From: an uncultured Myxococcales bacterium
Lineage (GTDB): Bacteria > Myxococcota_A > UBA9042
Direction of reading: 5' to 3'
Assembly: GCA_903842345.1 (NCBI GenBank)
Contig: CAIMLR010000007.1
Span: forward strand, 1-64,000
Length of the DNA stretch: 64,000 bases
This document shows positions 47,850 to 56,464 of this stretch, one piece after another. Position 1 is the first letter of the stretch. Each line of letters starts with the position of its first letter. The position numbers and the translations under genes were made by a program. Below the pieces are notes generated by a model that was given only the letters and a program-made list of their open reading frames with translations, was not told the DNA's origin and searched no databases.

Positions 47850-49622
47850 TCAGATTCGCCGGCGCGGCTGTCCGGTCAGGCCCAATTCGCTGACCCGGCG
47901 GTAGAACGTCGCGCGGCTCCAACCCAGGAGCGTCGCCGCATTCGTGCGATTGCCCCGCGCGGCCTGCAGGGCCTGTTGGATGCGCGAACGTTCATCGCCC
48001 AGCAGATCCACGACCACCGGATTGGCCTGCGCTTCCACCACTTCCGGCGGCAAATCCTCGACCTGCACCACGGCGCGCCGACAGCGAATCGAGGCGAATT
48101 CCACCGCGCTGCGCAGCTCCCGCACGTTGCCCGGCCAATCGTGGGCGCACAGCGCCAGCATCGCCGCCCGGCTCACGCGCAACACCGCAGGCTCGCCCGG
48201 CGAACGCCGATGCCCGAGCTGCTGCAGGAAATGCTGGACCAGCAGCGGAATATCACTGCGCCGCTGCCGCAGCGGCGGGACGTCGATGCGCGCCACCCGG
48301 ATGCGATACAGCAAATCGCGGCGGAACTGGCCCTTGTCCACTAGCTCCAGCAGGTTCTGGTGCGTCGCGGCGAGCACGCGCACGTCGATGCGCCGCGGCG
48401 TCGTCTCGCCCAACGGCGTCACTTCGCGTTCCTGCAACACCCGCAACAGCGCCGTCTGGACCGCCGGCGGAATGTCGCCAATCTCGTCCAGCAGGATCGT
48501 GCCGCCATCCGCCGCGAGGAACAGGCCCTTGTGGTCCTGCAGCGCACCGGTGAACGCGCCGCGCTTGTGGCCAAACAGCTGGCTCGCCAGCAACGACTCG
48601 GTCAACCCCGCGCAGTTGATCGCCACAAACGGCTTGTCCCGCCGCGGACTCGCCGCGTGAATCGCCCGCGCCACCAACTCCTTGCCCGTCCCGGTCTCAC
48701 CGACAATCAGCGCCGTGCTGTCCACCGCCGCCAGGTCGCGGATCCAGTGCGCCACGCGCTGCATCGGCTCGCTCTGGCCAATCAAGCCCGACGTCGGCGC
48801 CCGCTCCGCCAACTCCGCACGCAGGTCGTGCACTTCACTGACGTCGTAGCAAAACAGGATCTTGCGCCCCGTCGCGCGCGGGTCGTCCAGCACTTCCACG
48901 TCCAGCCAGCGCTGATCGCCCGACGGCAGGTTGAAATGCAGCGCCACCATCTCGCGCTGATCCGCGGGCTGCCGCAGCATGCCCTCCAGCTTGCCCAGCA
49001 TCTCCGCCGGCGCGGGCCACAGGGACTGCCACGGCTTGCGCAGCACCTCCGCCGCCGCGAACTCCATGAGGCGTTCCGTCGCGCGGTTCACGTAGATGAC
49101 CTGGCCGCGCTCGTTCATCATGATGACGGCCAACCGCAGCCGATCGAGCATCGACGCCATGTCGTCGCGCGACCGCTCCAGCTCCTCCAGCGTCTGCGCA
49201 AGCCGGCGCTCCGCGAGGTGCTTTTCCATCACGTAGCGCACGGTGCGCGCCAACGTCATCGGCGCGAGTTCCTGCTTGGCCAGGAAGTCGCTGGCGCCCG
49301 CGCGCATCGCCTGCATCGCCAGATCGATGTCCGCGTGGCCCGTCAGCAGCACGATCGGCACGAGGATCCCCGCCGCGCGCACGCTTTGCAGCACGTCCAG
49401 CCCGGAACGATCCGCCAGCCGGTAGTCCAGCAGCACAAAATCGACGGGCGCCGGCCCTTCAAGCAGCGCAATGAGTTGATCCGGATCGGTGCAGACTTCC
49501 AGGACGAGGTGCGGACCGCGCATCGCCGCCGCGTGAATCCGCAGCAGCTCGACGTCCAGCGGGTCATCGTCGACGACCAGCGCGCGCCAGGTCCAGTCGA
49601 TATTGGCCTGCGCTTTATGCAC
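47850..49622 (-). CDS. NtrC-type sigma-54 response regulator with a PAS domain
   Basis: The protein is about 590 residues from a GTG at 49622, which sits just before the receiver domain; an ATG at 49727 would add an arginine-rich tail. The receiver domain (WRALVVDDDPLDVE, phosphoacceptor in VDFVLLDYRL) is followed by a PAS domain (VIMMNERGQVIYVNRATERLM). Next are the AAA+ domain with VGETGTGKELVARAIH, the sigma-54 contact loop GAFTGA, and DGGTILLDEIGDIP. A C-terminal Fis-type helix-turn-helix (RTNAATLLGWSRATFYRRV) ends the protein. It activates sigma-54 promoters after phosphorylation. A PAS domain between receiver and AAA+ is unusual. No histidine kinase is adjacent. Confidence 0.9.
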   Translation of the reverse strand: MHKAQANIDWTWRALVVDDDPLDVELLRIHAAAMRGPHLVLEVCTDPDQLIALLEGPAPVDFVLLDYRLADRSGLDVLQSVRAAGILVPIVLLTGHADIDLAMQAMRAGASDFLAKQELAPMTLARTVRYVMEKHLAERRLAQTLEELERSRDDMASMLDRLRLAVIMMNERGQVIYVNRATERLMEFAAAEVLRKPWQSLWPAPAEMLGKLEGMLRQPADQREMVALHFNLPSGDQRWLDVEVLDDPRATGRKILFCYDVSEVHDLRAELAERAPTSGLIGQSEPMQRVAHWIRDLAAVDSTALIVGETGTGKELVARAIHAASPRRDKPFVAINCAGLTESLLASQLFGHKRGAFTGALQDHKGLFLAADGGTILLDEIGDIPPAVQTALLRVLQEREVTPLGETTPRRIDVRVLAATHQNLLELVDKGQFRRDLLYRIRVARIDVPPLRQRRSDIPLLVQHFLQQLGHRRSPGEPAVLRVSRAAMLALCAHDWPGNVRELRSAVEFASIRCRRAVVQVEDLPPEVVEAQANPVVVDLLGDERSRIQQALQAARGNRTNAATLLGWSRATFYRRVSELGLTGQPRRRI

Positions 49623-49776
49623 CGTAAGCCCCGCCCGCAGCGCCGTTATGCACGCTGACAGAAGTCTGAACACCGGCGAGCGGCGACGTGCCACCGGCGG
49701 TGAACGCGCGCGCTCGCAGTCCGACATGCCACGATTCTGACCGACGCTGGCTCGTGTTCGAACAACGTCGTCATGT

Positions 49777-50664
49777 TCAGTGGCCGCCGCGCAGTTCAAT
49801 CACGCCGCCGCGCGAGTTGATTTCCATCAGCGCGTCGCTGGATGGCGTCGGCAGCGAGCGCATGCCGGACTTGTAGCTGGTGATGAGGGACGCCACGGCC
49901 GCGTCGAACTCGTCATTGCCGCTCTTCTTTTCCCACGTCCACGCGAGGATGCTGCCGTTCAGGGCCATGCGCGTGATGCGCACCTTGGCGCGCAGCCCCG
50001 CGCGCTCCCACACGGGCACGGAAGGTGGCAGTTCAAAGTGCGATTTGATGGTCTTGCCGACTTCCCGCCAGTAGACCGACCCGGTCTGGTTGACCTTGCC
50101 CTCGCCGTCCTTCTGGCCGTCTTTCAAGCCGATCAGGTCGCCGAGCTTCTTCTTGCGCGCCTCGCCGCCCTGGTCTTCCTGCTTGATCATCTCGCCGAGC
50201 TTGGAATCGCCAAAGAAGCTCTCCGTCGCCTTTGGCTTGGCCGCCGACGCGCCGCCTTCGCCCGGTCTGACGCCGACGTCTTTCTTCTCCACGCCGTTGG
50301 GATTGCCCTCGGCGGCGACCAACTGCGCTTGCAGGATGTCGACCGCGATCGACGGCGCCGGCTCATGATCGCGCCGCTGCAAGCGCCGAATCGGATCGGG
50401 GCAACGACGGTCTGCGACCGACTCGTCTTCCTTGGGCTGCGGCGCCTGGGACTGCAGTTGCTTGGCGCCAACGCACGACGGACTGACCACGGACGCGCAG
50501 CCGTCATCGGAATTGGCGGCGGCTTGGTGGTCGGGAGGCGCCATCGGCGCTACCCAGAGCACCACGGCGAGGAGCGCGTGGACGAGGACGGCAACCGTCA
50601 CGCCGATCGCGACGTCGCCCGTCTCGACTCCGGTATGCCCCGTATGAACCACCGCCTGCGCCAA
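49777..50664 (-). CDS. TolA/TonB-like periplasm-spanning protein
   Basis: The protein is 295 residues. The TTG at 50664 is chosen because GGAGG lies five bases upstream, next to the stop of the TolR gene. One N-terminal membrane helix (IGVTVAVLVHALLAVVLWVA) is followed by a hydrophilic Lys/Glu/Gly-rich spacer and a C-terminal domain (about 205-295). The latter has the TolA/TonB pattern (YWREVGKTIKSHFELPPSVP, AKVRITRMALNGSILAWTW, FDAAVASLI). With TolQ and TolR it would use proton motive force to act on the outer membrane. TolB and Pal are not next to it. Confidence 0.75.
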   Translation of the reverse strand: MAQAVVHTGHTGVETGDVAIGVTVAVLVHALLAVVLWVAPMAPPDHQAAANSDDGCASVVSPSCVGAKQLQSQAPQPKEDESVADRRCPDPIRRLQRRDHEPAPSIAVDILQAQLVAAEGNPNGVEKKDVGVRPGEGGASAAKPKATESFFGDSKLGEMIKQEDQGGEARKKKLGDLIGLKDGQKDGEGKVNQTGSVYWREVGKTIKSHFELPPSVPVWERAGLRAKVRITRMALNGSILAWTWEKKSGNDEFDAAVASLITSYKSGMRSLPTPSSDALMEINSRGGVIELRGGH

Positions 50665-50679
50665 CCCTGCCTCCGTCGT

Positions 50680-51237
50680 CTACTTCTGCGGTTGAACTGT
50701 GCCGGGCTCTTCCGCAATCAGGCCAAAATGCTCGATGCCCGCCTTGCGCAGCCGGGACATGAACGCCAGCACAAGACCGTAGTCCAGGTGGCGATCCGCG
50801 CGCAGGTTCGCGTCGCGCAGACCCTGGGCGCGCGGTTGCTTGTGCAGCGCGACCTCAAAGCCGTCCAGGCACGCGTCCGTGGAGATGGCGTGGCAGTCAA
50901 TCAACAGCGTCTGATCGAGGAACACGCGCTTGCCCGCATCCACGGAGATGACCGGCTTGCCCGACTTCTGGCTCTGCGCCGACTTCTCCGCGCTCACCCG
51001 CGGCAGGTCGACCGGGACCTGCGTCTCATCCCGCTGCGACGCCGCCGCCTCTTCATTCACCGTTTGCCGCAGCGTTTCCGCCTCGCGGGCGATGCGGCTT
51101 GTCTCCACGGCCGACGCGACCATGAAGATCACAAGCAGCACCAGCATCACGTCGACAAGCGGCGTCACGTTGATTTCCGCCAGCGTCGACTGGGCCACAC
51201 GCCCGCGGCCGCTCGCTTTTCCCATGGACATGCCCAT
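50680..51237 (-). CDS. TolR/ExbD-family proton-channel protein
   Basis: The protein is 185 residues; GGAG lies seven bases before the ATG at 51237. The single membrane helix carries the family signature STLAEINVTPLVDVMLVLLV, including the conserved proton-path Asp. The periplasmic part has the expected ISVDAGKRVFLDQ-type strand but contains an unusual insert with two cysteines (LLIDCHAISTDACLDGF), likely a disulfide. It lies between the TolQ-like and TolA-like genes, with gaps of 30 and 15 bp. TolR is preferred to ExbD because of the TolA-like neighbour, but the two are hard to separate by sequence. Confidence 0.85.
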   Translation of the reverse strand: MGMSMGKASGRGRVAQSTLAEINVTPLVDVMLVLLVIFMVASAVETSRIAREAETLRQTVNEEAAASQRDETQVPVDLPRVSAEKSAQSQKSGKPVISVDAGKRVFLDQTLLIDCHAISTDACLDGFEVALHKQPRAQGLRDANLRADRHLDYGLVLAFMSRLRKAGIEHFGLIAEEPGTVQPQK

Positions 51238-51267
51238 GCGTAGACTCCGGTCGCGCCGCGATGCGGG

Positions 51268-51999
51268 CTAGATGGGCAGGACAGGCACGCGGACTTGCTG
51301 CCGACGCACGAGGTTGAGCAATTCCAGACCAAAGCCGTCCAGATCCGTAACGAGGCGCTTGGACATGCGGCCAAGACCGTTGTAGCCCATGGCCGCCGGG
51401 ATCGCCGCGAGCAGGCCAACCGCCGTGGCGACGAGCGCCTGGGCGATGTGCGGCGCGACGGTTTGCAGCACGGAACCGCTGTCCGCCAGACCGCCGAACG
51501 CGCCCATGATGCCCCAAACGGTGCCAAAAAGGCCGATGAACGGTGCGGAGGACGCCACGGTGCCCAGCACCATCAGGCCCGACTCCAGCTCATCCACCAA
51601 GGGCTCCGACGTGCGGCGCATGGACCGTTCAAGCGTGTCGATGTCCTCCTCGCCCATCGGCCCCTGCTGCTCCAGCGCGTGAATTTCTTTGAGCAAAGCG
51701 TGCAGCATGCGCACATGCGGCAGGCGGACAAAGCGCTTACCCAACGCCTCCTGCGCCGCCTTCACATCCGGGAATTTGGCGAACTCGCCGCGAAATTGCG
51801 CCACGTCGCGTTTGAGCGCGCGCAGGGCAAAGTAGCGACTGCCAATGATGACCCAGGTGACCAGCGACAACACGACAAGCACGATGAGGGTCACCAGCAC
51901 CATGCCGCGCGATTGCAGCGCAGCCTGCATGGGATCCATCTCGACTTGGCCAAGAAGGTTGGACGGCGTGAAAAGCAGAGTGTGAGCGAGAGCATTCAT
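51268..51999 (-). CDS. TolQ/ExbB/MotA-family proton-channel protein
   Basis: The protein is 243 residues from the ATG at 51999. Three membrane helices are visible: about 35-55 (LVTLIVLVVLSLVTWVII), about 140-165 (GLMVLGTVASSAPFIGLFGTVWG) and about 185-205 (IAQALVATAVGLLAAIPAAMGYN). The conserved GLFGTVWGIMGAF and ALVATAVGLLAAIPA motifs define the family. It forms the pentameric channel around the TolR dimer. It is first in a three-gene unit TolQ-TolR-TolA-like and divergent from the transglutaminase-like gene, 124 bp apart. Confidence 0.9.
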   Translation of the reverse strand: MNALAHTLLFTPSNLLGQVEMDPMQAALQSRGMVLVTLIVLVVLSLVTWVIIGSRYFALRALKRDVAQFRGEFAKFPDVKAAQEALGKRFVRLPHVRMLHALLKEIHALEQQGPMGEEDIDTLERSMRRTSEPLVDELESGLMVLGTVASSAPFIGLFGTVWGIMGAFGGLADSGSVLQTVAPHIAQALVATAVGLLAAIPAAMGYNGLGRMSKRLVTDLDGFGLELLNLVRRQQVRVPVLPI

Positions 52000-52123
52000 G
52001 GCGTGCAAGGCTATGACGTTGTGCGATCGCGTGCAACTGCGGCGATCGCAAAATCCCGCCAGACTGGGAAAATCGCAGACATTGCCGCTTGCGCGCGGCG
52101 GCGACGCGGGTACGCTGATCGCC

Positions 52124-52978
52124 ATGACGTGGCCAACGGGCATCAACCTCGATCGACTGGAGTCTGACACACGCAGTCACCCGGATTCCGACGCGACATT
52201 TGCCGACGATGCCGTGGCGGGGGCGGCCAGCGAGACGGAAGTGATCGTCGAGTCGCTCAGCAATGGCTGGAGCGCGCAGGCCGGCAACACGGCGCACGTC
52301 ATGGCGCGGCTCGGCAACAACATCGGCTTTGAGCCGCCCACGCCCAGCGATCCGACGACGCCGTACGGTCGCTACCTCGGCCGGCCCATCATCGGCCGCG
52401 ACAGCCGCATTGACGGCGGCGTCTACATCGGCCGCAAGCCGCGGGAGGCCATCGTCGTCGACATGGCGCGACCCGGGTTGCTGGGCAACGTCTACACCAA
52501 CTGGCTGCGCGAACTACAGGCCCAAGCGCCGATGTGGCCGTGGCAGCACATCACGTCGGGCCGCAAACGCGCGGTGCAGCGCTACCTGAACAGCCACATC
52601 GGGCTGCTGTGCCGGACCCTCGTCGGCCGCGTGCTGCCGTTTGACCGGCACGTCGTGACGCAGGTGGCCCACGAACACACGCTTGGACCGGACGACAAAG
52701 TGCGGCTGGATGTTTACCTGCGGCGGCGCGGTGGCGTGTGCCGACACCAGGTCTGCCTCCTGGGCGCGCTGCTGGAGCGGTTGGTCGACGAGGGCTGGCT
52801 CGACGGTCACGTCTCCATTGACCGCAAGTACGTGCCGCGCCAGTACAGTCACGCTTGGGTGCGGTGGGTGGACGGCGCGGGCCAAATCTGGATACTCGAC
52901 GCAGCGCAGGACGTCTGGGGCCGGCTCGCGTCCTTTGAGCCGGAGCGCCGCTGGTTCTACGCCCGGGAAGATGAATAG
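52124..52978 (+). CDS. Transglutaminase-like cysteine-protease-fold protein
   Basis: The protein is 284 residues from the ATG at 52124. It has no signal peptide, so it is likely cytoplasmic. The C-terminal part shows a transglutaminase-type triad: Cys in RRGGVCRHQVCLLGALLERL, His in RQYSHAWVRWVD and Asp in IWILDAAQD. The N-terminal half (GRDSRIDGGVYIGRKPREAIVVDM, about residues 85-120) is unrecognised. The C-R-H-Q arrangement resembles the EDR1-like or bacterial transglutaminase-like groups, which may cleave or cross-link peptides. Substrate unknown. The next gene starts 24 bp downstream on the same strand. Confidence 0.65.
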   Translation: MTWPTGINLDRLESDTRSHPDSDATFADDAVAGAASETEVIVESLSNGWSAQAGNTAHVMARLGNNIGFEPPTPSDPTTPYGRYLGRPIIGRDSRIDGGVYIGRKPREAIVVDMARPGLLGNVYTNWLRELQAQAPMWPWQHITSGRKRAVQRYLNSHIGLLCRTLVGRVLPFDRHVVTQVAHEHTLGPDDKVRLDVYLRRRGGVCRHQVCLLGALLERLVDEGWLDGHVSIDRKYVPRQYSHAWVRWVDGAGQIWILDAAQDVWGRLASFEPERRWFYAREDE

Positions 52979-53002
52979 CCGCCGCAGCCGACACAGGACA
53001 CC

Positions 53003-54118
53003 ATGACCAAGCTTGCTCTTCTCCTCTGCCTCGTGGCGCTCGCGCCGGCGTGCGCCGCGCCGCAGCTGCGCGACGTCGCCCAAGCGCCGCTCCCCGCGCT
53101 CTCGGAGCGCGACGACGTGATGCGCATCCACTTCATCGACATCGGCCAGGGCTTGGGCGTGCTGCTGGAGTTCCCGTGCGCCGCGATGCTCATCGACACG
53201 GGCGGCGAGCAGGCCGACGCGTTCAACTCGGACGCGGCCCTGGTTGCCTACCTCGATGCGTTCTTCGCCCGCCGCACCGATCTCCAGCGGACGCTGGCCC
53301 TCGTGGCGCTGACGCACCCGCACATCGATCACACGCGCGGGGTGGGTGCAGTGCTCAGCCATTTCCAGGTCCAGAACGCCATCGACAACGGCATGACGCA
53401 GGGTTCCGGCGGCGCGGGCCAGGGTGAACTCCAGCAATTCGCCCGCGATCACGCCGCGACGACCCACTACCGCGCCGTGCACCTGGAAGACATCGCCGAT
53501 CCGCACGGGCTGACGGACGCGGTCATCGATCCGATTCACTGCCCGAACATCGATCCGCAGATTCACGCGCTGTGGGGTCAGGTCGCGGTGGATCCGGGCT
53601 GGCCGGGGATGCGCTTTGGCAAGACGCCGTTCCAGAATGCCAACAACCACTCGGTCGTGCTGCGCGTGGACTTTGGCAAGGCTTCCGCGCTGTTCACCGG
53701 CGATCTGGAGGAGCCGGCGATTCGCGACCTGCTGAAACGGACCGGCGATTCGGGCGCGCTGAACGTGGACGTGTATCAGGTTGGCCATCACGGCTCATTC
53801 AACGGCACGATTCCGGAGCTCGTCACGGCGATGAGCCCTGAAATCGCGGTGTTTTCCATGGGCCCGGCGTCGCGCCAGCTCACGTGGTCGGCGTGGAAAT
53901 ACGGCCATCCGCGCAAGGAGATCGTCGACATGCTCGACGCGGGGATGACCCGGCGGCGGCCGGAGATCAACGTGCCGGTGGGCCTCGCGGGCGAAAAGTT
54001 CCAGCCGCAGACGATCCGGAAGGCGATCTACGGCACGGCGTGGGACGGGTCGGTGGTCATCGAGGCGATGGCGGATGGGCGCATGAAAGTCGTGACGGCG
54101 AAGCACGCCGGGCAGTAG
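53003..54118 (+). CDS. Metallo-beta-lactamase-fold lipoprotein, ComEC-like hydrolase domain
   Basis: The protein is 371 residues. LLLCLVALAPAC gives a lipoprotein signal with the anchor at residue 17. The domain starts RIHFIDIGQGLGVLLEF and carries H105-x-H107-x-D109-H110 (LTHPHIDHTRG), NHSVVLRVDFGKASALFTGD and VYQVGHHGSFNG. These are the metal-binding and substrate motifs of the ComEC/Rec2 nuclease-like group. ComEC itself is a membrane DNA channel; here only the hydrolase domain is present, lipid-anchored outside the cytoplasm. It may degrade extracellular DNA, but this is inference. It converges with the Dyp peroxidase gene, 9 bp apart. Confidence 0.8.
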   Translation: MTKLALLLCLVALAPACAAPQLRDVAQAPLPALSERDDVMRIHFIDIGQGLGVLLEFPCAAMLIDTGGEQADAFNSDAALVAYLDAFFARRTDLQRTLALVALTHPHIDHTRGVGAVLSHFQVQNAIDNGMTQGSGGAGQGELQQFARDHAATTHYRAVHLEDIADPHGLTDAVIDPIHCPNIDPQIHALWGQVAVDPGWPGMRFGKTPFQNANNHSVVLRVDFGKASALFTGDLEEPAIRDLLKRTGDSGALNVDVYQVGHHGSFNGTIPELVTAMSPEIAVFSMGPASRQLTWSAWKYGHPRKEIVDMLDAGMTRRRPEINVPVGLAGEKFQPQTIRKAIYGTAWDGSVVIEAMADGRMKVVTAKHAGQ

Positions 54119-54127
54119 CCAAACCCG

Positions 54128-55015
54128 TCAGCCCTGCACCCACGCCTGCAGCGCATCCATGGACGGCACGAAGTACAGCGCGCCGGTCTCCGGCTTGGAA
54201 AAATCCAGCAGGCGATCGTGCACGCGGTCGGGCGTCGCGCCGTACATGCGCTCCAGCATCGTCACGAACCGCTGCGGGTCCGCAGAAAACCCCACGAATT
54301 GCAGGCCGTTGATGGCCGCGCGCCCCCAGGGCACGGAGCGCCGCCAGATCTTCAGTTCCCCGTCGGCGGTCTTCACGACCATCCGCGCCACGTGCGCGTC
54401 ATCCGGCAGGTCCGGCAGCTCCACGCTGTCCGGCTTGGTGCGGCCAATCACCTGCTCCTGCTGCGGCACCGGCAGGGCGTGAAAGTGCGGCAGATCGTGG
54501 CGCCAGCGCTGCACGAGCGCGAACGAACCGCCCGCGCCGGGTCCCTCCGCGACGATGGCCACTTCCGACGCATCGGCCGGCGCCGGATTCTCGGTACCGT
54601 CAATGAACCCCGTCAGGTCCCGGCCATCGCGATAGACAAAGCCCGGCGTGTCCTCCACGAGCAGGAGCACGGGCGCCAGCGCGGCCACGGCCTGCCGCGC
54701 AGCGTCGATGTTCAGATCCGGACCGCGATCCTGCAGCCAGAGCCAGAAGTCGTGCGGCGCGACCGGCATGGTGCCACCCGAGCCCTGGATCGACGCCAGC
54801 GGCCGCAGACCCGGCGGAACGGCGTCGGGCGGCGCGAGCATGCGCCACAGCTGGCGACTGAAACCGGCGACGGAAGCCTGCGCGATGCCGCAATCCTGCA
54901 GCTTGGCGAACGCCTGGCGCAGCGCAGTCGCCGTCGCGCCCGGCCGAAGGTCGAACTCCAGGTGCTCGTGGGCGCGCAGTCCTTGACGAAAAATTGCGAC
55001 TTGGGGCGTGGCCAT
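54128..55015 (-). CDS. Dyp-type heme peroxidase
   Basis: The protein is 295 residues with no signal peptide or Tat motif, so probably cytoplasmic. It has the family's GxxDG motif with the distal Asp (LTGFIDGTENPAP), the heme-ligand His region (DDAHVARMVVK), the conserved Arg (IWRRSVPWG) and the C-terminal LQFVGFSADPQRFVTMLERM. Length and layout match the short YfeX-like class. It uses hydrogen peroxide to oxidise dyes, porphyrinogens or other donors. No encapsulin gene is adjacent and I saw no encapsulin targeting tail at its C-terminus. Confidence 0.9.
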   Translation of the reverse strand: MATPQVAIFRQGLRAHEHLEFDLRPGATATALRQAFAKLQDCGIAQASVAGFSRQLWRMLAPPDAVPPGLRPLASIQGSGGTMPVAPHDFWLWLQDRGPDLNIDAARQAVAALAPVLLLVEDTPGFVYRDGRDLTGFIDGTENPAPADASEVAIVAEGPGAGGSFALVQRWRHDLPHFHALPVPQQEQVIGRTKPDSVELPDLPDDAHVARMVVKTADGELKIWRRSVPWGRAAINGLQFVGFSADPQRFVTMLERMYGATPDRVHDRLLDFSKPETGALYFVPSMDALQAWVQG

Positions 55016-55039
55016 GAGCGTTCCTTGAATTTGTGCCGT

Positions 55040-56464
55040 CTACGGCCGAACCAGCGACAGGATAGGCCGGTCATGCCGGTCGTAAAGCGTCTCTGGAAAT
55101 GTCTTGCCCGCCTGGTCCGACCAGACCAGTGAGAACTGCGGATTCTCCAGGCCGATGCCAATTTGCGCGTCGGGTGGCAGCAGATAGCGCAGCGGATGCT
55201 CCAGCCACCAATCGGCGACCGCGATCCGCAGCGGCTGGCCCGGCACAGCGAGTTGCCGGAGGCGCGCGGCGATCGCGACCTTGGGCTCCACCGCGGCGGT
55301 CCGGAACGCGCGGTGCGTCGTGTCTGGCCAGAGCTGGTTGTCCACTGCGTAGAGCCAGGTGGCGCTCAGCACCGCCGACACCGTCGCCACGCCCAGCAAG
55401 AGCCCCGGCGCGGCGCGCAGGCCGCGGACCAGCAGCAGCACGCTTGGCACCAGCAGCCACACGACGTAACGCTCACGGCTCGGCGATTGGGGCACCAGCA
55501 CACCCGCGGCGATCCACCACGGCAACGGCAGCAGCAGCCACGACCACGCCAGCAGCCGGTCGCTCGCCAGCGGTGCGTTCCGGAGCCGCCATGCCAGCCC
55601 GCCCAGCCCCAGCGTCGCCAGCACCGCCGCTGTCCACACCGGCCACGTCTCCGGCATCCCGGCAAAGTAGCCAAACGCGCGGCCCCCCGTCAGCAGCAGG
55701 CCCGGCACGGCAAAAAGCTGCAGCAGCAGAACCGGTCGCGACAGGAAAATCAGCGGCCTCTCCACGAGGATCGACAGCGTCGACGTGCCCAAACGGCCAA
55801 TCACCGCCAACGCCAGCAGCGCCAGCACGCCGAGCACGAGCAGGCCCCACGTCACCTGCCGCGACGGCGAATGCAGCCGCCACGCGCCAAGCGCCAACAT
55901 CGCCAGCATCAGGACCGCGGTCAGATGCACCCACAGGCACGCGGCAATGCCGAGGACCAGGAGCCCGATGTCCAGGCGGTTGGCGCGCGCGTCAGCCAGG
56001 CGGAGCGCCGGCAGCCAGACCAGCGGCGCGACGACGAAAAGGAAGCTCGGATCCCACGACACGTGCCCATACGCCACGGCGAGCGGCGCGCACGCCAGCA
56101 GCGCGACGGCGAGCAGCGCCAGCGTGCGATCCGCCAGCAGCCGCCACGTCAGCCAGCCGAACAGCCCGAGGCCGACGAGCCCCCACAGCGCGGTCGGCAG
56201 GCGCAGGATCCAGCCCGACGGCGGCAGCACGCTCAGCAACCCCGCCTCGGTCCCGACGAGCAGCGGATTGATGAACATGTGGGTCGGCGTGCGCAGCGTG
56301 TACGGATCGCCGCGCAGGAGGTGCTGGACCTGCACGGCGAGCCACGCTTCATCGCCGTTGATGCCGGGCAAGCGGTCGAGGCCGTACAGCCGCAGTCCGA
56401 CGGACGCCAGCAGCAGCAGCCACGTCAGGCGGCGAATCGCGCGGGCGTCTAGTCGAGGCAGCAA
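55040..56464 (-). CDS. GT39-like membrane glycosyltransferase
   Basis: The protein is about 474 residues from a TTG at 56464 that overlaps the end of the upstream lipoprotein gene by 16 bases; no ATG precedes the first membrane helix. Ten or more membrane helices are visible. The first periplasmic loop has INGDEAWLA, the acidic pair that marks polyprenyl-phosphate sugar transferases of the GT39/ArnT/PMT clan. The C-terminal periplasmic domain (from about residue 385) is soluble. It would move a sugar from a lipid carrier to lipid A, protein or another envelope acceptor. The start codon is a judgement; the family call is firm. Confidence 0.8.
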   Translation of the reverse strand: MLPRLDARAIRRLTWLLLLASVGLRLYGLDRLPGINGDEAWLAVQVQHLLRGDPYTLRTPTHMFINPLLVGTEAGLLSVLPPSGWILRLPTALWGLVGLGLFGWLTWRLLADRTLALLAVALLACAPLAVAYGHVSWDPSFLFVVAPLVWLPALRLADARANRLDIGLLVLGIAACLWVHLTAVLMLAMLALGAWRLHSPSRQVTWGLLVLGVLALLALAVIGRLGTSTLSILVERPLIFLSRPVLLLQLFAVPGLLLTGGRAFGYFAGMPETWPVWTAAVLATLGLGGLAWRLRNAPLASDRLLAWSWLLLPLPWWIAAGVLVPQSPSRERYVVWLLVPSVLLLVRGLRAAPGLLLGVATVSAVLSATWLYAVDNQLWPDTTHRAFRTAAVEPKVAIAARLRQLAVPGQPLRIAVADWWLEHPLRYLLPPDAQIGIGLENPQFSLVWSDQAGKTFPETLYDRHDRPILSLVRP

